DNA of 8,197 nt, from contig JAJZWK010000067.1 in NCBI GenBank assembly GCA_021846725.1, positions 1 to 8,197 on the forward strand. The letters run 5' to 3'. Both the position numbers and the translations under genes were made by a program. Under the pieces are notes generated by a model. It did no database searches. It was not told where the DNA came from and saw only the letters and a list, made by a program, of their open reading frames with translations. Position 1 is the first letter of the stretch. Each line of letters starts with the position of its first letter. Below, piece after piece: positions 1 to 6,049 of the stretch. The DNA comes from Actinomycetes bacterium (GTDB lineage: Bacteria; Actinomycetota; Acidimicrobiia; Acidimicrobiales; JAMCPL01).

Positions 1-231
1 GAGATTTGGTTGCTGTTCCAGTGTGGTATTTACCAAGCTGTCAATTCCGGTTCTTGACCATCTAGTGTAGCGTCCTGCAAACAACCATGGGTTTCTGCCA
101 GCCAGATGATACCTATGACGGCGTTCTCATCCTCTTTGTTTTTACGGACAGAGCCTGCGCTCCCTTGAGGTCAGATTTTGGGAAGTCGCGTATATGTAAG
201 TGCACTTCCAGAGGTTTTTTCAGATAAAGCG
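1..231. other. Stretch with no supportable gene
   Basis: All six frames were read. The three plus frames stop within the first 70 bases and do not read like a recognisable protein end. A minus frame is open for about 47 codons (170 down to 30) but has no good start codon ahead of its readable part. The segment may hold the tail or upstream region of a neighbouring gene outside the window. I see no RNA gene or clear terminator in it. Confidence 0.5.
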
Positions 232-261
232 TTGACAGAGTGATAGATACTATGATGTAAT
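232..261 (+). promoter_or_regulatory. Sigma70-type promoter of nrdJ
   Basis: A perfect -35 TTGACA (232-237) is followed after 18 nt by TGTAAT (256-261), five of six matches to TATAAT. Transcription would start near 268, giving a leader of about 110 nt before the nrdJ start. The predicted start point lies inside the first NrdR-like palindrome, which suits repression by promoter occlusion. A closer TATGAT at 251-256 leaves only a 13-nt spacer and is less likely to be the -10. Confidence 0.6.
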
Positions 262-263
262 TA

Positions 264-279
264 CCACATCATCTTGTGG
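264..279 (+). promoter_or_regulatory. NrdR box 1 (operator)
   Basis: The 16-mer CCACATCATCTTGTGG is an inverted repeat with six of eight paired positions. It fits the general NrdR box form (ACA-C-W-A-T-ATA-T-W-G-TGT, with flexible centre and edges). It starts two bases after the proposed -10. Its start is exactly 31 bp from the start of the second box, the spacing of about three helical turns known for NrdR box pairs ahead of ribonucleotide reductase genes. NrdR is the ATP/dATP-sensing repressor of such genes. Confidence 0.65.
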
Positions 280-294
280 ATGTTAGATGGTAAA

Positions 295-310
295 GCACAA
301 CATATTGTGT
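295..310 (+). promoter_or_regulatory. NrdR box 2 (operator)
   Basis: GCACAACATATTGTGT is a close match to the NrdR box. The symmetry extends outward through GGTAAA (289-294) and TTTACC (311-316), so 12 of 14 base pairs match about a centre at 302/303. It lies 31 bp downstream of box 1 and within the nrdJ leader. The pair, its spacing and its place ahead of a ribonucleotide reductase gene support the call more than either box alone. Confidence 0.75.
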
Positions 311-360
311 TTTACCACTGAATTAAAATCATATATGAGCTAGACTGAGTAAATGAGGAG

Positions 361-368
361 AAAGGAGG
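361..368 (+). promoter_or_regulatory. Ribosome binding site of nrdJ
   Basis: AAAGGAGG ends 10 nt before the ATG at 379. It is the clearest SD sequence ahead of a recognised gene in this window and fixes the nrdJ start. The other genes here mostly lack one. Confidence 0.75.
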
Positions 369-378
369 CAGGGCAAGG

Positions 379-3265
379 ATGACAATTGCACCTGAGCGCA
401 ATGTGGTGGGTCTAAGAAGGCACTTTACGATAGCCGGAGTAGACGTTTACGATGAAGTAGAATGGGATATACGTGATGCCAAAATCGTAAATGCTGTCGA
501 CGGAACTGTAGCTTTTGAGCAGGACAACATAGAAGTACCTGCTCAGTGGAGTCAAAACGCAACCAATATCTTGGCAAGCAAGTACTTTAGAGGTACGATC
601 TGGTACCCCTGAACGAGAGTACTCTCTTCGTCAGGTGGTAGATAGGATTGTGGACACGATTGCCGAATGGGGAGCTCGAGACGGATACTTTGAGGATGCC
701 GCAGAGAGATCGGTGTTTGTAGATGAACTGAAGCATTTGATCATTCATCAAAAAGCCGCATTCAATTCACCTGTATGGTTCAATATAGGTGTCAAAGGGG
801 TACCGCAGCAGGCTTCTGCCTGTTTTATCCTGTCTGTCGATGATACGATGGACTCGATTTTGAACTGGTACAGAGAGGAGGGCATTATTTTCAAAGGTGG
901 ATCCGGAGCTGGAGTAAACCTTTCGTCCATCAGGGCATCGAGCGAACCACTGGCAGGTGGTGGCACTGCTTCTGGTCCGGTATCGTTCATGCGGGGTGCT
1001 GATGCCTCTGCAGGTACTATCAAGAGCGGAGGCAAGACCAGGAGAGCAGCCAAGATGGTCATACTGAATGTGGATCATCCAGATATTGAGGAGTTCATCT
1101 GGTGCAAGGCTATAGAGGAGCGCAAGGCGCGAGTACTGAAGGATGCTGGTTTTCAGATGGACATGGATGGAGCAGATGCTTTTTCGGTACAATATCAGAA
1201 TGCGAACAATTCTGTCAGGGTAACCGATGAGTTCATGGCGCGGGTGGTTGACGATGGATATTGGGATTTGATAGGGCGTAGCGATCATAAGGTATTAAAG
1301 ACTGTTAAGGCACGTGACTTGTTTCGTCAGATTGCCCATAGCGCATGGGAGTGTGCTGATCCCGGTATGCAGTTCGATACCACGATCAATGCATGGCACA
1401 CAGCACCGAATGCCGGACGCATAAACGCATCCAATCCTTGCAGTGAGTACATGCACCTGGATAATTCAGCCTGCAATCTGGCCTCACTGAACTTGATGAA
1501 GTTTTTGAACGACAATGGGGAATTTGATGTAGAAGGATTCAAGGCAGCTGTGGATGTCGTGTTTACAGCACAGGAGATACTTGTAGGCAATGCCGACTAC
1601 CCAACGGATAAAATTGCCGAGAATTCAAGGCGTTACCGGGAACTCGGCATGGGATATGCCAATTTGGGTGCAGCATTGATGGCTCAGGGACTCGCCTATG
1701 ATTCTGATGAGGGTCGTGCCTGGGCAGCGTCGGTAACAGCGTTGATGACTGGTAGGGCATACTCTACATCGGCCAGGTTGGCATCCAGGATGGGTCCTTA
1801 TGCAGGTTATCATGACAATCGTGATGCGATGTTAGGTGTAATAAGAAAGCACAGGGAAGAGGTATCCAAGATAGACGAGGATCTTGTGCCAACTGATTTG
1901 CTCTCTGCTGCACAAGAGTCATGGGATGAGGCAGTAGAGTTGTCGGAGAGCTTTGGGGTGCGCAACTCCCAGGCCAGCGTATTGGCGCCGACCGGTACTA
2001 TTGGCTTGTTGATGGATTGCGATACTACTGGAGTGGAGCCCGATCTCGGATTGGTGAAGACCAAGAAATTGGTAGGAGGAGGGACGATGGCTATTGTGAA
2101 CCAGACGGTACCGAGGGCACTTGGAAGGTTGGGGTACTCTGATGATCAGATAGCAGAGATAGTCGCTTACATAGATGAACACAAGTCTATATTGGGTGCT
2201 CCTTATCTAGCTCCTGAGCACCTTAGTGTATTTGCCTGCTCAATGGGGGACAACACAATTCATTACATGGGACACGTCAAAATGATGGCCGCAGTACAGC
2301 CATTTATATCAGGAGCCATATCCAAGACGGTGAATATGCCGGAGGATGCTACGGTAGATGATGTAGAGGAGCTCTACCTCCAAGCATGGAACCTTGGGCT
2401 TAAAGCTGTAGCTATTTACCGGGATAACTGCAAGATATCTCAACCACTGACGATTACCAAGAAGGGTGCCGCGGATGGAGTCGTTGGGGTGGGTGGTGAT
2501 GCCGCTCCTCCTGGTTCACCGGCTGAGGCGCGTGATCGTGAGTTGGCTGCAAGGATAGAGGATTTGGAACAGAGATTGACCAAAGAGGTGGCTGTCAAGA
2601 GACCAGTTAGAGAGAGGCTGCCCAGAAAGAGGCGTTCATCTACCTTTGCATTTCGAGTTGCTGATTGCGAGGGATACGTGACAGTAGGGGAATATGATGA
2701 TGGGCGTCCTGGTGAGGTCTTCATGAAGGTTTCCAAACAGGGATCCACACTGGCGGGCATAATGGATGCGTTCTCGATAGCGGTCAGCCTCGGACTCCAG
2801 CATGGTGTGCCACTCTCTACCTACGTTCGCAAATATACGAATATGCGATTTGAACCAGCCGGAATCACTGATGACGCAGATCTTAGAATCGCGACAAGCC
2901 TTGTGGACTATATCTTTAGGAGACTTGCACTCGACTATCTAAGTGAAACCGAACGCAGCGAGTTGGGAGTACTCTCTACATCTGAGCGTATGCAGCCTAC
3001 GTTACCCGGCATGGAAGATGCCGGAGTGGTTTCCAGCGGAATCCAAGATGATCCTATACCAGGGGTAGCCACTGTAATTGACGCAGGCACAACCGATGAG
3101 AATGGTATCGATATCGATGGTTCACAGCGTGGTACAGGTGACAATGAGCAGGCGAAGGCTCATGTAAAAGATGCTCCGATGTGTTATGAATGTGGCAACG
3201 TCATGCAGCCTTCGGGATCGTGCTATGTATGTACGAGTTGCGGTACGACCAGCGGATGCTCATGA
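379..3265 (+). CDS. nrdJ: Adenosylcobalamin-dependent ribonucleotide reductase (class II), interrupted by a frameshift
   Basis: Reduces ribonucleotides to deoxyribonucleotides in the cytoplasm, using adenosylcobalamin to make the active-site thiyl radical. The reading passes from one frame (379-612) to another after a +1 change near 601; the two parts join into one protein of 961 residues, a normal length. In joined numbering, NPCSE holds the radical cysteine C354 and catalytic E356. C148 (in SACFIL) and C365 (in SACNLASLNL) are the redox pair; the 11-residue gap from C354 to C365 is typical of class II enzymes. A PTGT phosphate loop lies at 537-540, a short charged coiled coil near 716-739 and a TSCPD domain near 760-852. 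The cysteine-rich tail (C935, C938, C948, C951, C954, C960) ends in SGCS and should re-reduce the active site. Control is by the promoter and NrdR boxes upstream. If the frame change is real and not bypassed, the gene is broken. Confidence 0.93.
592..613 (+). other. +1 frameshift site in nrdJ
   Basis: The first frame reads to CCC TGA (607-612) and stops. The second frame continues with codons for PEREYSLRQVV from 608. Dropping the T at 601 gives I-G-T-P-E-R-E, which matches the conserved family motif GTPERE. A ribosomal slip from CCC to CCT at 607-610 would give I-W-Y-P-E-R-E, of equal length but losing the conserved G-T. GGTAC (592-596) can pair with GTACC (603-607). The conserved residues favour a one-base insertion, either a real mutation or a sequence error, over programmed slippage, but the slippage context is present. 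Confidence 0.8.
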
Positions 3266-3291
3266 TCTAGACGGCAGGTATATATGATATC

Positions 3292-3318
3292 GCCGCGCTT
3301 GAGCGGCTAGTATTTTTT
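3292..3318 (+). terminator. Rho-independent terminator of nrdJ
   Basis: GCCGC (3292-3296) pairs with GCGGC (3303-3307) around a 6-nt loop, followed by TAG and then TATTTTTT (3311-3318). The GC stem and T-run 27 nt past the nrdJ stop make an intrinsic terminator of modest strength. It ends just before the proposed start codon of the next gene, which implies separate transcription. Confidence 0.55.
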
Positions 3319-3319
3319 C

Positions 3320-5014
3320 ATGCTAAGAAGTAAGGCACCGCGATGGGATAAGCAGTTCTCCAGAGAGAGGCACCCATCCAACCTTGGTGGTACTTCGTAT
3401 TGGCGTAGTACCAGTGACGACGATAGTATCGGAAAATTACGTATATGGCCATTGATCTCATTGATCTGCCTGGTCGAGGTACTCCTGGTTGCTGGGGTGA
3501 TCCCCTCATGGCCTGGCGCTGTCCATGAGGTTGCGCTCCCTCCTTTGGGGCTACTATCCGATATGGAGCTACTGGTCGCCAGATCCACCTCAATACCTGT
3601 ATTTGGTGGATTGTTAGTAACCGACTTGATCGTACGCACGACAGTAGTGTCACTGGTGATATCCTCTCGTTGGAGTATGAGAATATGGCTGAAGACGGCA
3701 GAGTTTTATTTGGTGTCGTTGGTTCCATGCTTCATTGCAGCAGAGCTCATCTATTCAGGCCAAGCGATACTGTATTCGCCTCTCTTCTGGGCTGGCATAG
3801 TTCTCTCTGCATTGGTAGTGGTCGCCTTGTCTCCTATGGCGTGGAGATTATTTGAAAAGAGACGTAGCAGGGCAAGTGGTAGTGGGTGGTCACGAGATAC
3901 ATCCTGGTCTGACCTGAATGAGAGGGGGGGATTGGTTACAGCTCTCGAATCCGGCTTCTGGTCTGGGTTTGGCATTCCTATGGTGGTTGCATATTTGGTT
4001 GTGCTCATCCTGCTTGGTGCAGGGTCAGCGTCTGCTGGTACAGCAGGGGTCTATCTTGGAGTGATAGTATCAGGAATAGTAACTATTTACATGGCGCGTT
4101 ACCTCTCTTCTGGGCATTCTGGGGTGGCCGTCAGGCGTCTGGCTGCTCTGTCTGTGACGGCAGTGCTAGCAATTGTGATTGTGTATGTACCAATCAACTC
4201 TCCTCAGCTTACCCATAGACCATCCAGCTCGAGTGGTACGTTGTTTCTGGTCGGTGGTATCGATACGAGTAGCGGATATGGAGCCATTTTTGGTTTACAG
4301 CCCCGATCAATTGGATACAGTTGCTCACGGACCGTGTATTACTCTTATGCCGGAGTCGGCAGTGGAGCAGCCAAAGGAGATGCCAAGTGTCCTATTACAT
4401 CAGGTAGGCCATACACACAGGACCAGACGACTCAGCCTATTGGCAAGTCGGTATTTTACTTCAGGCAGGAAGTCGGCAGATTGCGTTCTCCAGTTACAGT
4501 AGTTGCTCACTCCTCTGGGGCATGGATAGCATGGGATGCTCTAAGGGGATGGAAGGACAGCCCCGTCAGGAAGCTTGTCCTGCTGGCTCCGGTCTCGCAT
4601 TCTATAGGCTACGTGATAGGCAATTCTGGATCCGGGATAGTGGGGTCACTCGGCCTTAGGGTCGTTACCCAGTTTGGTCGATCCATCAAGTTCGGTACGG
4701 TGAGGTCACGTGACTCCATTCTCGTCACTATGGAGGCCAAAGGCCAGGCACAGCGATTATTTGGTACGGCACTTCCAGCTAGTATTCAAGCATTTGCAGT
4801 GGAATCTTCATATGATCTGGCTATGTTTGGCAAGGTAGCAGTACCTTACGCTCTTCAAGGGTGTCCTTTACTCCTCTCTCATACAGAAATGGCTTATTCT
4901 CCGACAGTCATGTATGAGGTCAGCCGTTTCATTCATGGTACATATCATCATGTGAGTTGCTCCGTTATAGATAGATGGCCGGAAGTTGTTGCTACAGAAT
5001 GGCGCTTGCCTTGA
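3320..5014 (+). CDS. Seven-helix membrane protein with a C-terminal alpha/beta-hydrolase-like domain
   Basis: I do not recognise the family. The 564-residue product starts with a charged tail (1-42), followed by seven hydrophobic segments near 43-62, 93-115, 129-145, 153-172, 216-235, 242-260 and 274-292. Arg/Lys clusters (117-125, 176-192, 260-273) sit on the side of the N-terminus, so the C-terminal domain (293-564) should lie outside. That domain has TLFLVGG at its start, a nucleophile elbow AHSSG (396-400, likely nucleophile S398), a candidate acid D499 (YDLAMFG) and a candidate base H521 (SHTEMAYSP), the order expected of an alpha/beta-hydrolase. C335, C357, C515 and C547 could form disulfides outside the cell. 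Substrate unknown; an esterase, lipase or acyl-transfer role is possible. The ATG at 3320 directly follows a terminator T-run and has no SD, so translation may be leaderless or begin downstream; TTG at residue 45 or 48 would still keep most of the first helix. Confidence 0.75.
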   Translation: MLRSKAPRWDKQFSRERHPSNLGGTSYWRSTSDDDSIGKLRIWPLISLICLVEVLLVAGVIPSWPGAVHEVALPPLGLLSDMELLVARSTSIPVFGGLLVTDLIVRTTVVSLVISSRWSMRIWLKTAEFYLVSLVPCFIAAELIYSGQAILYSPLFWAGIVLSALVVVALSPMAWRLFEKRRSRASGSGWSRDTSWSDLNERGGLVTALESGFWSGFGIPMVVAYLVVLILLGAGSASAGTAGVYLGVIVSGIVTIYMARYLSSGHSGVAVRRLAALSVTAVLAIVIVYVPINSPQLTHRPSSSSGTLFLVGGIDTSSGYGAIFGLQPRSIGYSCSRTVYYSYAGVGSGAAKGDAKCPITSGRPYTQDQTTQPIGKSVFYFRQEVGRLRSPVTVVAHSSGAWIAWDALRGWKDSPVRKLVLLAPVSHSIGYVIGNSGSGIVGSLGLRVVTQFGRSIKFGTVRSRDSILVTMEAKGQAQRLFGTALPASIQAFAVESSYDLAMFGKVAVPYALQGCPLLLSHTEMAYSPTVMYEVSRFIHGTYHHVSCSVIDRWPEVVATEWRLP

Positions 5015-5111
5015 GGACATTGCTTATGTCGACTTTATGTAATGGTGTGGTAAGAAATTATTAATTAAAGGTGTGGTAAAAGATTAATTATCAGTTTTCA
5101 GTACTGCCTTC
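5015..5111. other. Convergent intergenic region
   Basis: This gap lies between the hydrolase-like gene and the minus-strand unknown gene. GACAT (5016-5020) can pair with ATGTC (5026-5030), but only three T follow in a row, so it is a poor terminator. AT-rich direct repeats occupy 5044-5091. No gene is visible. Confidence 0.5.
5044..5091 (+). repeat. Two AT-rich direct repeats, period 26 bp
   Basis: GGTGTGGTAA occurs at 5044-5053 and again at 5070-5079. Each copy is followed by a similar A/T-rich run containing TTAATTA or TTAATTAT. The repeats lie between two convergent genes, downstream of both. No function can be assigned. Confidence 0.6.
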
Positions 5112-5393
5112 TCAGAGGTAAGTGTTTACGTTGTACTGGTTGGCATCGGCCAGTAGCGCATTCAATGCGACGTTTTGTTCCTGTATTCCAAATGCACCAC
5201 CGTCTACCTGTAGTATCCAAGAGGGTGGTTGGAGTGGATTGGATGTAGAAGCTTGTGGCAGAACTGATGAGTACTGTGCTGAATCCACTGAAAGAGCCAA
5301 TCCAGGCTGTTGTACTGGAGATTCCATATTGAGCAGGTAGGCAGCGTTTTGAAGATTCAACTGATTGGGGGTCAATGGGCTGATAGCACTCAT
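5112..5393 (-). CDS. Unknown 93-residue protein, probable flagellar regulon member
   Basis: I do not recognise this protein. It has no signal peptide or membrane helix and is rich in Gln, Asn, Leu, Ser and Ala, with no cysteine. The N-terminal half (MSAISPLTPNQLNLQNAAYL) and the C-terminal end (QEQNVALNALLADANQYNV, about residues 71-89) look able to form helices, joined by a Ser/Pro-rich middle with PLQPPSW. This composition resembles exported flagellar axial or rod-associated proteins, but I see no definite match to FlgB or FliE. The start at 5393 is supported by a sigma28-type promoter whose -10 ends 9 nt before the ATG, and by divergence from flgC. There is no SD, so the message is probably leaderless or nearly so. 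The overlapping plus-strand frames are Cys/Trp-rich and have no promoter or SD. A role in the flagellar rod, export or motility control is inference from the promoter and neighbour. Confidence 0.65.
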   Translation of the reverse strand: MSAISPLTPNQLNLQNAAYLLNMESPVQQPGLALSVDSAQYSSVLPQASTSNPLQPPSWILQVDGGAFGIQEQNVALNALLADANQYNVNTYL

Positions 5394-5402
5394 ATTTTTA
5401 CA

Positions 5403-5430
5403 TTATCGGTCGAAGTAGCATGTGACTTTA
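5403..5430 (-). promoter_or_regulatory. Sigma28 (FliA)-type promoter of the 93-residue gene
   Basis: Read on the minus strand, TAAAGTCA (5430-5423) is followed after 12 nt by ACCGATAA (5410-5403). The sigma28 consensus is TAAAGTTT, 11 nt, GCCGATAA, so the -35 matches six of eight and the -10 seven of eight, with a spacer one base longer. The -10 ends 9 nt before the ATG at 5393, so the transcript would start within about three bases of the start codon. Confidence 0.6.
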
Positions 5431-5437
5431 GCGTTAT

Positions 5438-5446
5438 AAGGAGGAG
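5438..5446 (+). other. SD-like AAGGAGGAG without a convincing gene
   Basis: A strong SD-like string lies between the two divergent flagellar-type promoters. The frame it could serve, from TTG at 5456, ends after 14 codons. Nothing else supports translation there. It is recorded as an unexplained site and may be chance. Confidence 0.3.
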
Positions 5447-5524
5447 AGTAAATAATTGTGCCGATTTAGCTTGGCGTGCAGGCGGGAGTTCCTGTGGTAG
5501 CTTCTTGGTGAAGGTACTGTAAGA

Positions 5525-5556
5525 TAGATTCAGCCTGAGGATAGAGTCAGCCTGAG
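5525..5556 (+). repeat. Direct repeat upstream of the flgC promoter
   Basis: TAGATTCAGCCTGAG (5525-5539) and TAGAGTCAGCCTGAG (5542-5556) match at 14 of 15 positions with a 17-bp period. The second copy ends 5 bp before the flgC -35 element. This is a possible activator site or a small tandem duplication. Confidence 0.65.
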
Positions 5557-5561
5557 TACGG

Positions 5562-5588
5562 TAAAGTTTTACAGCATTATGCCGAAAA
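5562..5588 (+). promoter_or_regulatory. Sigma28 (FliA)-type promoter of flgC
   Basis: TAAAGTTT (5562-5569), an 11-nt spacer and GCCGAAAA (5581-5588) match the sigma28 consensus TAAAGTTT-N11-GCCGATAA at 15 of 16 positions with the exact spacer. The -10 ends 7 nt before the flgC ATG, so the transcript should begin at or next to the start codon. This is the best promoter match in the window and independently supports the flagellar assignment. Confidence 0.85.
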
Positions 5589-5595
5589 GATAACT

Positions 5596-6003
5596 ATGAG
5601 TATGGGAGCAATATTAGCTGCTGGTTCCGGCATCAATGCGATGTCGACTTGGCTTGATACCACTGCAGGTAATATAGCCAATTCCAATGATGCAGTTCCC
5701 GGCGGTAAACCTACCTACAGGACGCAGGAGCCGGTACTGGCTACCATACCTGTTGCTCCTGGTGGTGCTGTGCAGGGAAGGGGAGTGGCGGTTGCTGGCA
5801 TTGCGTTGGGTAGCTCCACCGGCGTTATTGCCTACGAGCCAGGTAATCCTATTGCCAATGCACAGGGAATGGTCAGTTATCCGTCTGTAGGACTTGGTGG
5901 GCAGATGATAGATATGCTGTCATCTCAGATTGGCTACCAGGCAAACGTAGATGTGGTAAAAAGTGTATACGCAGCTTACCAATCTCTTCTCTCCGTTCCG
6001 TAA
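5596..6003 (+). CDS. flgC: Flagellar basal-body rod protein FlgC
   Basis: FlgC is a proximal rod subunit of the flagellar basal body, exported through the flagellar type III apparatus; it has no cleaved signal. The 135-residue product has the usual length and ends. The N-terminal helix (about 4-25) leads into GNIANSND (25-32), a form of the rod-protein motif NxANxxT. VAYEPGNPIA-like sequence (here IAYEPGNPIA) and GMVSYPSVGLGGQMIDML correspond to the family's YDPxHPxA and GxVxxPNVxxxxEMxxL blocks. The C-terminal helix carries IGYQANVDVV (112-121), close to the AYxANV motif. The start follows a sigma28-type promoter by 7 nt and lacks an SD, so translation is probably leaderless; the second ATG at 5602 is an alternative. 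It stands alone here, without flgB or fliE beside it, which is unusual. Confidence 0.85.
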   Translation: MSMGAILAAGSGINAMSTWLDTTAGNIANSNDAVPGGKPTYRTQEPVLATIPVAPGGAVQGRGVAVAGIALGSSTGVIAYEPGNPIANAQGMVSYPSVGLGGQMIDMLSSQIGYQANVDVVKSVYAAYQSLLSVP

Positions 6004-6049
6004 CCAAACATCTGCAATCCCTGACTTTAGCCATGGGGGAGGATGTCAA

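Noticed and set aside
30..170. Minus-strand open frame of about 47 codons with readable sequence (AVIGIIWLAETHG).
   Set aside because: It has no ATG, GTG or TTG ahead of the readable part, no SD, and no recognisable family; probably chance or a decayed remnant.
767..1288. A 173-codon frame on the minus strand inside nrdJ.
   Set aside because: It is wholly antisense to conserved reductase sequence and has no promoter, SD or sensible composition.
3182..3262. C-terminal cysteine cluster as a separate zinc-finger protein.
   Set aside because: It is continuous with the reductase frame and matches the redox tail expected of NrdJ.
5016..5033. Hairpin GACAT/ATGTC after the hydrolase gene as a terminator.
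   Set aside because: The stem is only five AT-containing pairs and lacks a T-run.
5122..5522. Two plus-strand frames (5122-5340 and 5310-5522) opposite the 93-residue gene.
   Set aside because: Cys- and Trp-rich composition, no SD, and no promoter; the minus-strand frame has a sigma28-type promoter placed correctly.
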